From Vandiemenella viatica (lineage: Eukaryota; Arthropoda; Insecta; Orthoptera; Morabidae), in NCBI GenBank assembly GCA_031002005.1, contig JARYHS010009186.1, forward strand, positions 107,978,829-108,042,828: DNA of 64,000 bases. Direction: 5' to 3'. The first letter of the stretch is position 1, and each line of letters begins with the position of its first letter. This document shows, piece after piece, positions 19,325 through 30,699 of the stretch. The position numbers and the translations under genes were made by a program. A model generated the notes under the pieces. That model did not search any database. It saw only the letters and a list, made by a program, of their open reading frames with translations, and had not been told where the DNA came from.

Positions 19325-19680
19325 AGTAGTTCACCACTAAACCAGAAAAATAAAGGGTAAATTCATGTCATCTTACCACCCGGTGGTAGAGTCTTGTCAC
19401 TATTGCCGCCTGTGTCGTTGCTGGACGTATAGTTTAACCTGGAATACGAATCAGCAATCGGCATAAAATACTTCACACAAGCAAAGCTATTCTATATGCC
19501 CATAAAATTTCTTGGTCGGATCAGGATTTGAAAAGGGACCCCTCACTTGTACGGTAAGCACCTTTACCACCGAGCTAACAGAACGAAGTGGAATCCGGTT
19601 AGCACTCTTAAGTGGTTGCTACAACAGGTAGACGTATGTCTATAGCGTCAAGAGACTTACTGTGCAGGTGTCGGATGCAC
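19325..19680. other. Non-coding stretch with a weak tRNA-like fragment
   Basis: Around 19500-19600 'GGTCGGATCAGGATTTGAAA' and 'CACCGAGCTAACAGAACGAAG' suggest a decayed minus-strand tRNA-derived SINE. Otherwise anonymous. Confidence 0.3.
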
Positions 19681-19990
19681 GTCTCATTCGGAACCACGCG
19701 TACTAGACGCTAGCGCCAAGGCGGCGCCGGCACTTAATTAAGATAAGGCGGAGGACGTGGCCAGAGGAAGTGTCCATTACAGCGGCGCCCGCGGCTATCG
19801 CCATAATGACCAACACACACACTCACGCAACCACACTACGCTTTTGCATTAACACCTGTTAATTTGAATTTGATCGAGGATTAAGATACCCTAATATAAA
19901 CGACGTGGCCCGGCCATGACGCTCGAACCATCCTTATCGGTGCCCAAACCTGTTTATTAATTACGTGTGAGCTGAGGTGCCGGGCTGATA
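19680..19990. other. GC-balanced non-coding island
   Basis: High-complexity sequence with CpG-containing words, 'ACTTAATTAAGATAAGG', 'CCTTATCGG' and 'TATTAATTACG' (TAATTA and GATA-type words). No coding motif. It resembles regulatory DNA in composition only. Confidence 0.25.
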
Positions 19991-20186
19991 TACGTGACCA
20001 ATTGGCGCCGGATCTCACACTTATGGATCACTCCACTGGGGTCAACACACAGACCACTGTATGAAAAAAACTTGTGCCAAATTCAGACTGTTTTCACATC
20101 TCACTGGGAGACCACCAGACATGTTAAGAACGGATTTCGATCTCTTGCATATATGTTGAAGGCTATACACCATATAAGTCTGTGCT

Positions 20187-20400
20187 CAGGGCCGTTGTTA
20201 GAGGGGGGTAAGCGGGTTAAATGTACCCGGGCCCGCCGGGCTGATGGTGGCCCCATCACCGGGTGTAGGGGCCCCCTACTCGAAAAGTTATAGAGCTAAA
20301 AAAAGTAGCCCATTTGGTCTGAGAGAGGGCCCTAACTGATGAATTAGCAAAGGGCCTTCATATGATTACCCCGGGCCCCAAAATCCTAGCGCCGGCCATG
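20187..20400. mobile_element. hAT-type MITE, 214 bp
   Basis: The ends are CAGGGCCGTTGTTAG (start) and CCTAGCGCCGGCCATG (end, inverse of CATGGCCGGCGCTAGG), an imperfect inverted repeat of the CAGGGCCGGCGC hAT type. The interior has no coding capacity but repeats GGGCCC/GGCCCC words. The flanks TCTGTGCT (20179-20186) and ACTGTGCT (20401-20408) form an 8-bp duplication with one mismatch, as hAT transposition makes. Confidence 0.75.
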
Positions 20401-20639
20401 ACTGTGCTCGTCTTTTCAAATGCGCACTAGTTTTTGAGATATTCGCATGCAAAAAATAAATAAATAAATAAATATCCAAATGCCTTGTAGATACTAAAAT
20501 TAATGCCTTACGCTCTAAAGCATGATAGTGTACATCAATTATACTTTGATTACGTAAAACAATAATTTTATCCGTGTTTATCATATTGTAAGAATTGTAA
20601 TTATTGTATAATTCGTAAATAATGACAATAAGAAAAATA

Positions 20640-20800
20640 GGTTGCGTGGTCCGTGTGAAAAGATGTTATTTTTATAATTTTCTGAACCGGGTTCAAATCC
20701 ATGCAGTAAGCATGACTTTTTCTATTTTATTTCAACTTCAATTACATGTTTTCATTGCGGGAAATAAAATTTAAAACAAATCACATTGCACATGCAACAA
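20640..20800 (+). mobile_element. tRNA-derived SINE-like repeat (family D), plus copy
   Basis: Head 'GGTTGCGTGGTCCGTGTG', B box 'CGGGTTCAAATCC', then 'AAGCATGACTTTTTCTATTTT' without its last base, and 'TTTCAACTTCAATTACATG'. The same sequence recurs inverted at 21355-21540. Confidence 0.5.
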
Positions 20801-21236
20801 ACGCAATTTCGGCCGATTTCGTAATATGCCTGGCCCATTTCCAGTGAAATTTATTCAGGAGGCAAATATTTTAGTAAAACAAAAGCATTTTGCAATATTT
20901 ATAAGTGTTTGTCACTTATTGTTCCATTTCCTTGTTTGTTTCCTTTTTGTACATTTTTTTTGTCGCGGTCATTATTTTATTTTCAACCATTTACACGCAA
21001 CCACTCTTAGTATTGAAGAGATCGAATGTAGAAAAAAGAAAAAACTACTTTCTCGATGCTACGTACTTCGTTTAAAATACTTTTTGACGATACACAGGTA
21101 CAGAAACAACGAAGATGAAATATATAAAATAATAATACCCATTTCAATTAAAAACCCACGAAAACAATAAACATATTAACAAAAAGTGAAAAAATAATGT
21201 ACGAATTGAGACTTTTCTGACGTATGATTGAAATTA

Positions 21237-21302
21237 AGTCTTCACGGGTGTACGGCCGGTTTGGATTGTGAAAGACAATCCGGCGGTAGACCCGTGAAGA
21301 CT
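21237..21302. repeat. Long perfect hairpin
   Basis: AGTCTTCACGGGT (21237-21249) pairs perfectly with ACCCGTGAAGACT (21290-21302). Inside the 40-base loop, GGATTGT and ACAATCC can form a second stem. It lies between the two inverted SINE-like repeats. Confidence 0.85.
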
Positions 21303-21354
21303 CCATTTCGAAAAACTGATTTTCAGGTAAAAAATTACTTTGTATTGTAGGTAA

Positions 21355-21540
21355 TAGGATTTGTGCTAAACATTATTTCACCCAATAAAAATATAAAATG
21401 AAGTTGAAATAAAAAATTTAAAAAAAAATCATGCTTGACAATTTCGAAAAAAAAATAAAAATTAATGCTGCTGGGATTTGAACCCGTGTCAGAAAATTAC
21501 GAAGCCAAAGTCTTATTGCATAGACCATGCTACCATTAAA
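21355..21540 (-). mobile_element. tRNA-derived SINE-like repeat (family D), minus copy
   Basis: On the minus strand: 'TGGTAGCATGGTCTATGC' (A-box-like), 'ACACGGGTTCAAATCCCAGC' (B box), 'AAGCATGATTTTTT' and 'TTATTTCAACTTCATTTTAT'. It aligns with 20640-20800 in inverse orientation, including the outer part 'GAAATAATGTTTAGCACAAATC'. Confidence 0.55.
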
Positions 21541-21837
21541 TAATATGTGGTAGTAATTCTGTTATGTAAAGGGCATTTGGACTTTTTTTTCCTTTTTGAA
21601 GAAAGGAGTGTGCCACAGACGTTAACTCTTTAGAAAATATACAGGAGATTGAAATCATTTCTTAATATGTCTGATGCTTTCCAAGTGAGAACAGGAAATA
21701 ATTCTACGTGACTCATCAACAAATTATTTTGATTATTTCGTTTCAAATATATTTCGACTTGTTTCATTTTAACCCCTACTTATTCAAAGTTTTCACCTTG
21801 TTGAATTTTCTTCAAGTACTTTAATCAGAAACTATGT

Positions 21838-22160
21838 TTCCGGGAGGACGCTGATTCAAATCCCTGTCCAGCTATCCAGATTTCGGTTTTCTATAATTTC
21901 CCGAAACCACTCAAAACGAATATCGCTATTGTTCCTCTAAAAGCGCGTGGACCAAGCTAGATGGAAAGCGGTAAGCTGAAATTGCGGTCTGGTTATTCAT
22001 TTTTCGGTTTTGCATGATAACCCGAAATCACACCAGGGGAATGAAGGGATAGTTCGCTCAAAGGCCTATGCGTAAATTTGTATCCGTTCCCTTCGTCCAT
22101 TGTATCCCGGCTCTAATGACCTCGACATCGACGAATCGTTAAGCTCAAACTAAGAAAAAG
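21838..22160 (+). mobile_element. tRNA-derived SINE (family A), two old partial copies
   Basis: The first piece reads 'GGAGGACGCTGATTCAAATC' (B-box region) and 'CCAGATTTCGGTTTTC'. The second begins at about 22000 with 'TTTCGGTTTTGCATGATAAC', 'CCGAAATCACACCAGG', and ends with 'CTCTAATGACCTCGACATCG'. Both are much diverged, so they are either tandem or one interrupted copy. Confidence 0.55.
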
Positions 22161-22164
22161 ATTA

Positions 22165-22565
22165 TTTTAAAAAAATAATCTTGTGTAGTATATTTCCCGC
22201 TTCTATTATGTGCAGAATTTATTTAGTGCTTTGAATAACTTATTTCTAAATGTGTTCTTAAACGCCCCACGATACACATCGATAAGGGAAATTCACAATT
22301 TGACGTCCACACCATATATTGCAGAAGAAATTATTAAATTGACATCAAATCTGCATACAAGAATAGAATCATTGCGATTAAAAGAAACAAGATTACAATA
22401 AATTGGTACATCAATTCCCTTACGAATACACAAGTTTAAAGTGCCCTTATCAATTATTCAAACAAAAACAAAAAAATTCTACAAGTAAAAGAAAAAAAAA
22501 GGTAATGAACGAAAATTAAATATCAACTTAAATGTTGAGGTTTCATAAGTCCTCTATTACAGAGG
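22165..22565. other. Unassigned AT-rich stretch
   Basis: A 63-codon plus-strand frame (22210-22401) shows no recognisable motif. The rest is A-rich. Confidence 0.35.
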
Positions 22566-22574
22566 AAAAAGTTT

Positions 22575-23664
22575 GGTGTCGTGACAATCGCGCACAGTGA
22601 CAATCGCGCACAGCGACAATCGCGCACAGTTTAAAGGTCGGACCACACTCTCCACTCTCCCGTGTACTTTATTATTTACGGAACGCAGTACTGACAAATC
22701 ATCATCACACTAAAGCTTTGCCAGAGGTGAACGTCAATTTTAAGGCCTGTAATAATTACATACAATGGAACCCGGGACTTGGACCGAGGACCTTCAGTAC
22801 CCAAATCGTGCGCCGTAACACTGTGAGTCACCATACTGAATATACAGGAAATGGAAAATAAACATTCAAATACAATAAAACAAACGTAGTCTTTATCTCT
22901 ACAATTTATTTTTGCTATCGTGAAACACAAATGTAATTTTAGATTTGTCTGCTTACGGGGTGCATTTCAAGAAAATCTGTTGAACCTGGAAGTGAGGTTG
23001 AAGAGAAGAAAGAAACTTTTGTAAGTCAATCAGTAACATCAAAATAAAATTTTGTCGTAAAGGACTAGAAATTTCCGCAATCTACCTTGTGATATACTCC
23101 TCTGACGGTACAAGATTCTCTTGACAGTTGACTGGGCTGGCATTTCAGTTACAAATTCGTAGCTTTTATTATGGAGATCTTCTAGTTCCCCATAGCAAAT
23201 TTTTTGAATTTAACTATCTTCCACTCGAGCTCTCTTCTTTGCCGCATGAAGTTTCTGATGTACTTCAACGCATGCGTCGTCAGGGTGTCCACATATATGC
23301 TCTGTAACATTCAGCATCCTTACTCTTCAAAATTCCACGACATTGTTTTGATCTTTCTTTGAGACAGCACCAGATGATCGTTCCATCTTCTTTCTTTCTA
23401 AACTCTCGATAGCTGTACCCGTCATAATGCGCACACGGCTCTCCATGTGTAGTTGAAGTAACTTCCATGATTTAAACTGTGATACTCAAGGCTACAGTGA
23501 ATGCGAACAGTGGTGTGCGGTCCGGTTAGGAGGATGTGGGCAGAATCCAGCATGCTGTTGTAGTGGTGACTAATTGGCAGCTGAAAGCAGGTAGCAAGAG
23601 ACGACCCGGTTGTGCGCGATTGTCACTGTGCGCGATTGTCGCTGTGCGCGATTGTCACATATTC
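22575..23664. mobile_element. Mutator-like element with triple-repeat ends
   Basis: Each end carries three tandem copies of GTGACAATCGCGCACA-type 16-bp motifs, in direct order at 22581-22630 and inverted at 23611-23658. They make terminal inverted repeats of about 50 bp. AAAAGTTT at 22567-22574 and again at 23665-23672 could be an 8-bp target duplication, within the 8-11 bp range of Mutator elements. The outermost six bases of the two ends match poorly, so the duplication is provisional. The interior has a FLYWCH-type zinc-finger relic on the minus strand but no transposase core, so it is a deleted, non-autonomous derivative. Confidence 0.65.
23205..23468 (-). pseudogene. FLYWCH-type zinc finger relic
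   Basis: The minus-strand frame starts MEVTSTTHGEPCAHYDGYSY and continues 'REFRKKEDGTIIWCCLKE' and 'QCRGILKSKDA'. After a frameshift it reads 'VTEHICGHPDDACVEVHQK'. The pattern G-Y-x-Y ... W-x-C ... C-x-G-x-L ... H-x-C-x-H fits a FLYWCH finger, a DNA-binding module found at the N-terminus of some Mutator-like transposases and in host proteins. It ends in a stop at 23280 in the first frame and near 23206 in the second. Its position inside inverted terminal repeats makes a transposon origin likely. Confidence 0.6.
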
Positions 23665-23679
23665 AAAAGTTTACCCTCG

Positions 23680-24300
23680 AAATGCGCAAATAAAATGTGT
23701 AGCCAAATTACCCAACCTGAAAGTATAGTGTAGAGCGACCAAAGGCTGTAGAACCTAAGAAAAGCCGTAGAGGCAAAAAAAAAAGTAACATTTCGCAAAT
23801 GATATACGATGAGTAGTAGCGAGGATGGTATGATGAAAGAACAACGAGCTCGTTTGTAGCAATTGTTCATTTCTCAATTGAAGTAGATACGTAACAAAAC
23901 CCTTACTACCTGCTACGAAACCTTAACAGAAATATCAGAAATTCTCCTTACTGTAGAAAACACCATTGATCAAAATCTCTGTGGTATATGGTGCTGCTAT
24001 CTACCGGTAAAGAGATCACTCCTTATCGACGCCAGCGAAGCCTAGTAGCTTGACTCTGAACTATCGCGTACCCGTGACCTTGATTGTTTATAATTTTTCC
24101 ATTTACGGGTTGAATTCCGAAAAGTTCCTGTCTTAATTAATGATGTTACCAAGGCGGAGAAATTAACCTTTAAAATGATACCTCATTTATCCATTTTGGT
24201 TAAGTATGAAGGGAGATAGATGGGTCACAAAAAAAGCCTTTTAGAAATAATATAATCGTTTCTATTGGCAAGACACGATTGAGATCCAATTAGCATAGTG
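23680..24300. other. Unassigned stretch
   Basis: No coding motif, repeat end or tRNA-like box is recognised. Confidence 0.4.
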
Positions 24301-24870
24301 TTTTCCTAGCTGGCCGCCATATTGCCATATTTACATCTACTTTGAGAGCCGAGCCTCTCGCTTCGGATATTGGGGGAGAAGAAAGCTCTCATCGTTTGGG
24401 ATGATGTTATATACGTTGTTACGACGTGTTTCATATTACGCCCGTCGCAATCTCCCGGTATAGAAAAGCGAAAACAGGAGAAAAAAGGAATGCAATATAG
24501 CATAATGCCGAACGTGCTGGTGCATTAGTAAGAAAGCACTCTGCTGCTCGTCTAATATAAGCAAGTGTTTCCATTACCTCGTCGAGAGATTGCCCGGCCG
24601 TCTGCCCGGCTCTTAAGCAAATTGAAATACGGCAAATGGCGATTGCAAGCCTTTCACGCATACGACTTAAATGGTCGTAGCCCGGTCAAATTAGTTGAAT
24701 ACGTCTCCCCCTTTATATCGACTTGGCCGGTGATGGTGGAATGTAATAGGGACGCGCCATTACGTCGCCACTGCAGACTTTATGGATGCAGCTGCATTAG
24801 CTACTTTGGGGACCCAGCGTTTCGTCAAATAATAATTACCTCCGACGACTTTTCGTCACCTAATTAAATA
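24300..24870. other. GC-balanced non-coding island
   Basis: High-complexity, CpG-containing sequence between AT-rich flanks. It ends in 'CACCTAATTAAATAACTCC'. Several reading frames of 60-100 codons overlap on both strands, but none has protein motifs. Candidate regulatory DNA by composition only. Confidence 0.25.
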
Positions 24871-25288
24871 ACTCCTGCCTAAATTTAAATTAGTATTTTA
24901 AATTACTATTTTAAATTACTATCATTACAAGGAAGCAAACATATTTATATTCTCTACATGCAAAAACTAAGAAGAATTTTCACTTTCCATAATCGGCAAT
25001 TTATAGTTATAAATTCATTTGAATATTATCTCTTCAGAGCATTTCAATATTATGCTCAATATAGGATAAAAATTTGTTCGTATCTCTATCAACGTATTTT
25101 TTCTTTTCTTTTATACATGCTACTCTCCTGTCAAACAGGTTTGTTTAGTTGACTTTTGTCCTGATGATTACGCAAGAAAAAGTCCTAGTAAGTGGCATAA
25201 AGCACTTCACGCGAAATAAGAGAAGCTACTATGTAGATTACGAGCCAATAAATTTTCTAAAGGCTGGACCAGGATTCAAAAAGGAGTC

Positions 25289-25292
<4 letters not shown>

Positions 25293-25339
<47 letters not shown>
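25293..25339 (+). repeat. A47 homopolymer
   Basis: An uninterrupted run of 47 A. It could be the poly(A) of a processed insertion, but the upstream 150 bp is not recognised. Assembly or read length uncertainty is likely at such runs. Confidence 0.8.
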
Positions 25340-25341
<2 letters not shown>

Positions 25342-27830
25342 CAGGGAACATGGATCTGGGAGAAACAACTTGAAGCTCGAGTCCAAGGAACGGTCTCCTA
25401 TCTCTGCTTCATTAACTAAACATTTCACAAACATAAAATACACTCATCGCACACGTTTCGTAGATAAATGGAAACATAGACTATCCTCCTCTAGGTTAAA
25501 TGCGACAGGCCTAACAAATTCGGTTTGAATTCGGGCAAGACACAAATGCTTCCCCTCCCTTCCCCCTCTCATGATTCACAATGGCAAACTGTGTTCAAGT
25601 ATGGGCCTTTGGTAGGTGGTCCTTAGTTAGGTAGATCGAGAGGAAAAAAGTCTGAAAACTCAGTCAGCATGGCCAATACCGATACGACACTGGATATCTA
25701 CCTTGCATATATATACGTATATATAAAACAATAGTATATTGTTTGAATTAGTCAATACTGGTACCATTTCGGAATACCGCCCGTGTATTTTCCTACGTTA
25801 CGCTCCTCCCATCGTAATGTTCAACTGAGAAACGCGATTAAACTTATTTAGCAGCTGAGTTTTTCTTCTTTTCCCAAAATCTCTTTATCCTCTCGCAGAG
25901 CTGTTTCCTTCGTTTCCTCGCCTAGGTGTTCCTCCTTCTAATAGATCTGTTGGCAAATTGCTGGTTACTGAACATGCTACTAAACATGCCTCTGTCCTAT
26001 ATCATATGTGATTCCGATTGCCTGGAGATTCTTTTCCAAGGATGGTGATAAAATCTTGATTGGGGAATCAAAACTGGGACAATTTCAGGATGCTCTTGCC
26101 TATATGATTATAGAAAATCTAATAGAAACCTTCATTATGCTGTCCAAAACCTGAACGTTTTCAGGAATCCACCAATACATTTTCCTATAGGCTATTCTGG
26201 TAATTTAAAGGTAACAAAATTTTAATTGGAGACCCAACATTAGATGCCGGCTTTGTAATGGGATGGTAGTAATTGTTATATTTTTGAATGTCACCCCTAC
26301 ATTCGATTACACAACAACGAAGTATCTATTAGAAATAAATATTCGAATAACCATTATTGGGTCGATTTTTCGATATCATCCTAACATTACACTGAATGAT
26401 TATAGAGAACCTATTTGAATGCTGGATCATTTTTTGGAATTGATCCTAATTATCTAGACCATAACCTGGAACCGAAAACTAACTATTAGATGACCATACT
26501 GTATCCTGTTTTTCCTTAATTTGTTTTTTAGTTCCAACTTTCAGGTAACAGAGAACAGAGAACGAACTGAAAATCATTATAAAGTTTACAGTGTTGTATT
26601 GATCCTCGAATAACATTGTAATATTAGTTTACATGATTACAAATAATGTACTAAAAACAGTAATTAAGGCAATCAATTGCACGGATTAGAAGTTTGAGAA
26701 AATGGGAGTTGTACCTTTCCCTGTCCATAGATACTCTAGAGTTAAAAAGATATATTTCTAGAGTTTGCGAAATGTCTACTTTTTAAACTGAAACCGATTG
26801 ATCATAACATAGTAGTAAATGATTTCAAGCGAGATTATCAGTAAGAAATCGAACGTAATTCCCACTACTATGAAAACTGCAAGTGGTATCTTGTTTCTTT
26901 GGCAATTGACTCATTTTATATATTGTAGTAAATACATTTATAAATTTTTTTTTCACAGAAATCTAGTAACTAATTAAATATATTACTAGTAAGAACAACC
27001 ATATTGCATAAACACTGTCAGATCAGATTTAGTGGCTGTTCCGGATTGCTCACCGAATGCAATTTTCGGTGGTATTAATAATCGTGTAGTAGTTAATTTA
27101 AGTAACGTAGGTTCACAACCCACCAACACAGCAAAACAAGAAACAAATTGTTACATCATTAAAACTGTATATAATAACGGCCCGGAAGGAATAGTTTCCC
27201 GCGCTGCCTACGCACTGCAATGACGTCGGTTCGAGTCCGCCTTCACTTTTACAGCTATGAGTGTTTTTAATAAGGTGTTCTGTTAGTCGCGTGTCTTCTA
27301 TACTGCGGTAAACTAATTGCACTTAATAACAGAGTAGTGAAACCGTCTAAATAATTCCAGGTAGCTGAAGGACCGCGAAGGCACAAGCCTTTTGTTTTTG
27401 TCGTTCTATTTTTAAACAGTAAATTGGTAATTCTGGATTTAAATGATAATAAAATAAATAAATTCCAAGTTGGTAAACCCAATGTAATGTAGTTATTAAC
27501 TCTCAAAGTAATTGTCTATGGCATTCTTAAAATGATTTGATATTAATTTTGGAACTTATCATTTCTAGAATATGATAGATATTATAAATTAATATGAATC
27601 ATTCGGTTAGTAAATGGATATATGAAAACATAATATACCATCATAGCTCGATCAATTATTTACTCTTCCAACGTTAAATCAAAAGGTTTATTAAATTGAC
27701 AGATAAAGTGAATTTTAACTACTCCCAAGACTTAATTTACAATGAGAGTTTATCGAGATTACTTGAATGGGGCGTTTACGGGTGTTGTCATTGTTGTTAA
27801 CAAGTTATGGATAATGTTTACCAACTCGAA
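25340..27830. other. Long unassigned AT-rich stretch
   Basis: Anonymous sequence without coding motifs. A single B-box-like word 'GTCGGTTCGAGTCCGCC' at about 27226 hints at a tRNA-derived relic. 'TTTCACAAACATAAAATACACTC' without its last three bases (about 25423) recalls the repeat at 42595-42760. Confidence 0.35.
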
Positions 27831-27839
27831 GATAACGGT

Positions 27840-28245
27840 CTGCAATATTCAGGTTTACGGACAACGTAAGATATGATGTACCGGCCGGAAACGAATATTC
27901 GGAATCTCTGCGCTCTTCAACCGGTGTCGGGCATCTTCGACAAATGCTTAAAGGGCACAGTTAAATACAGTACCGCACAAGGTCAAGCGAAGAGCCCTTG
28001 TGTTGTCTTTGCAGCTAGGCTGTTTAAACTGTAGTGGCAAAGTGAGCCATGCGGATGCAGTGAACGCCAGAAATTTAAAGTTCGTCAGGATCTAATAATC
28101 TTCGAACCATTACCTGATGTCACATGAAACAGAGACGAGTTGGTCGCTGTTAATTGGCGAGCGTAAGCTGGCGTGTGACGTCACCGTTCTTCAACCAATA
28201 GCTATCGTCGTGAGTGAGTGAGCTTACGAAATTATATAGTAGATT
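27840..28245 (-). repeat. Possible Penelope terminal-repeat relic
   Basis: On the minus strand an ATTGG (inverse CCAAT) and the CRE palindrome TGACGTCA (28176-28183) lie upstream. About 200 bp downstream is 'GTCGAAGATGCCCGACACCGG', less its last base, then 'GATTCCGAATATTCG', a degenerate counterpart of the GAAGATG...CGAAA region of Penelope terminal repeats. Much decayed. Confidence 0.3.
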
Positions 28246-28990
28246 CTAGAGCCCTATTATTATTTCTTTTTAATTGGGAAGTGCCTTTGGGGCTTACATA
28301 CGAGTACCATAGGGGTCCTCAGCATATACGAGGCCTATTGTTTTTGGTCCCTTTAGTTTTAAAATTTTAAGTAAATTCATGCGGCCTTGTTGTCAGGGTT
28401 CCCTTTTGTTGGGGCTGCATTTACAGTTTAATATGGTTTACAATGAAGGAGCCTCCTAACAGGCTTCATATCAGCAAAGCAAAATTTTGACGAACGTAAT
28501 GTTCACGTTAACTGCTCTTAAAAAGTAGTAAGCAGTGCGGTATTGGATCAAGAAATACTAAATTTTCAAGGTGGGTGTATTAACTACAGGGGTATCTCAC
28601 CACTGATTAAATTACATAAACTTTACTGCTTACACGTCAGGCTTGTTTTAGGGACTGCAAAATTAAGCTTTGTTGATAAAAGGATTATGTGAAAACCTAA
28701 AAAAAATCATCTCATCGTAACTTGAACATAACTGCATTTGTTAAAAGTCTTTATTGAACACGACAATCTTAAAATTTTCAGGTATTTATCTCATGTGGTT
28801 TGAAAATTAACTGGGGCGGCACATCGCTGAATTTGGCAGCTCGCGAAGTACAAAAAATGTTCCAAGACAACATTGTTTGAATATTTGAGTTCTCGTTCAA
28901 TGATACCAAGCTCCATGGAGTACGCGAGAAAGGAGTTTTCATCTTTTTTTGATGCAGCTATTTGACTATTAATCTCTTCTTGTGATTTAT
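28246..28990. other. Unassigned stretch
   Basis: A minus-strand frame at 28791-29102 (103 codons) has no recognised motif and crosses into the Helitron-like element, so it is unlikely to be a gene. Confidence 0.35.
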
Positions 28991-28996
28991 AGAATA

Positions 28997-29850
28997 CTAG
29001 TGGAGTTCCCTGCGTTGCCCGGTATAGTTGGCGTAGATTTACCCGTACCCTACTTTTGTTCCCGCAATGAGAAACATTTGTACGAAGTTTCATAAAATTC
29101 ACGCCAACTTTTTTCGGAATTAAAGTAAACCTAGATTCACCCGCCCCCTACCAATGAACGGGTGGGTTGAAGTTTATTTGCACGTAAACTATTTTCATTC
29201 ATCCGAAAAGATGTATATCAAGCTTCGTTAATTTGGTTAAGAAATTGCATTACTACATTACTGAACAACGTTAGATTATGTTAGAAACTCACATATGTGA
29301 AGTGAATGGATATACTTTTTGCTCGAAACGCCAGATACTTCAACTCCGGAGATTCAGCCTTTTATAAAAATACCAAAAGTGAATTCGGAATAATATTATC
29401 GTAAACAGAAGACTAATGCCGATGGCCAAAGACATTGTCCATAGATCGTGCTTAAAGAAAATCTCTGTTGTTTTTACGGCTATCTATGGCGTTAAAAAAT
29501 TTAATATCGCCAATTAAAGGAAAGAATACTTCAAGTTTTGTTTAATGTGCAAAATAGTTATTATTGCAAAGTTATCTTATTGCTTTATTAAAGGCTATGG
29601 TAAGAGACATTGTAATTGTGTGTTTAGTGCGAAGCATGCTGCATCTAGTGGTTCCATCTGTTGTATTCCTCACCATACGTTCAGAATTTCTTAATCTTCC
29701 GGAGTTATGTAACGTAGAAGCATATGACATACAAAACAACTGAGTTGGGATTCTAGGATTTAAAACGGTGAAAATCCCATCGAAATCTGCTAGGTAGTTT
29801 TCGAGTTTTTATTAGACAAATATATCCGGTTTTCGTTTTATAGATGTAGA
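28997..29850 (-). mobile_element. Second Helitron-like element, 854 bp
   Basis: On the minus strand it starts TCTACATCTATAAAACG after an A and ends 'GGGCAACGCAGGGAACTCCA', then CTAG followed by T. That satisfies the A|TC...CTAG|T rule used for the element at 9002-15025. No clear 3' hairpin is visible. Both end types also resemble RTE-derived repeats seen in insects, so the class is uncertain. No coding motifs. Confidence 0.4.
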
Positions 29851-29949
29851 TTCCAGTGAATTTCATCACAATCATTGCTAAGTCAGCTAAATTGGGAGGC
29901 GTTGACAAACGAACAGGCATGAAAATACTATAAAGGTTACCTAAAAGGT

Positions 29950-30320
29950 CCTCCCTTGACTCAGGTGGTTGCTGCACTGTAACGGTGTCTGGCACCCGAC
30001 ACGGGGTTAGCTGTGGAAAAAATTTTCATCTTCAGGACTTGGTTGGCAGTACACTATTCATAATCACAATATTGTGAACTATGCCGCAGGTTAAACCTCA
30101 AACCTCTCCACAGTGCGTATGTAGTGACCGGATATGACACTGTTGATATGATTTTTCTGTTCGACGGGGACTTAATAGTTGGCTGCCCTTCGGTGTCTTT
30201 CGGAAAAGTAGGCTTAAATGAACCGTTAGCCGGATTTCACCCTCTTCCTTCCTTCATCATTCATTCACAACGCACTACACTGAGCATACACATGTAGCTG
30301 TCATACGCATAAAACATACA
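29950..30320 (+). repeat. Dispersed repeat (SINE-like), copy 1
   Basis: 'GTAACGGTGTCTGGCACCCG' near 29980 recalls 'ACAACGGTGTCTGGTACTAG' near 42609. The downstream end ('CATTCATTCACAACGCACTA' and 'CATAAAACATACACTTC') recalls the 3' part there. The family is not recognised. Confidence 0.3.
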
Positions 30321-30699
30321 CTTCAAACACTGTGGAAGACAATCTCAGCTAAAATTCCCATGAAAGCTGCCATGAAAAAGTAACTATAGCTGTGGCCAGG
30401 AAAACTGGTGGGTGAGTACGAGCGCGCTGTTGCCGCACTTCGGAACATTCTCGCTTAGCGCTCCCTAACACTAGAAATTGCAACGCTGAACGTCCTGTGT
30501 TGTCTAGTATGAGCGTCAGCGTACAAACGGCTACTGGAAGCTAACAAGTGAAATTTACTGTTAAATGCACGATTTTGTAACGGTACATTCGAAGTCGCTC
30601 GCCAATACGTCTGAGCTCCAGGGCACCCTAGAAACCTGGAGATAATAATCAGTCATAGCTCTAAAAATAAGATATCATTAAATTAATTGATGATAAAAC

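Noticed and set aside
24431..24867. Frames of 76 and 100 codons in a balanced-composition block
   Set aside because: No protein motifs, open on both strands, no splice signals that extend them. Treated as non-coding.
25293..25339. Poly(A) tail of a processed gene copy
   Set aside because: The 150 bp upstream contain no recognisable coding sequence or SINE/LINE 3' end, so only a homopolymer is supported.
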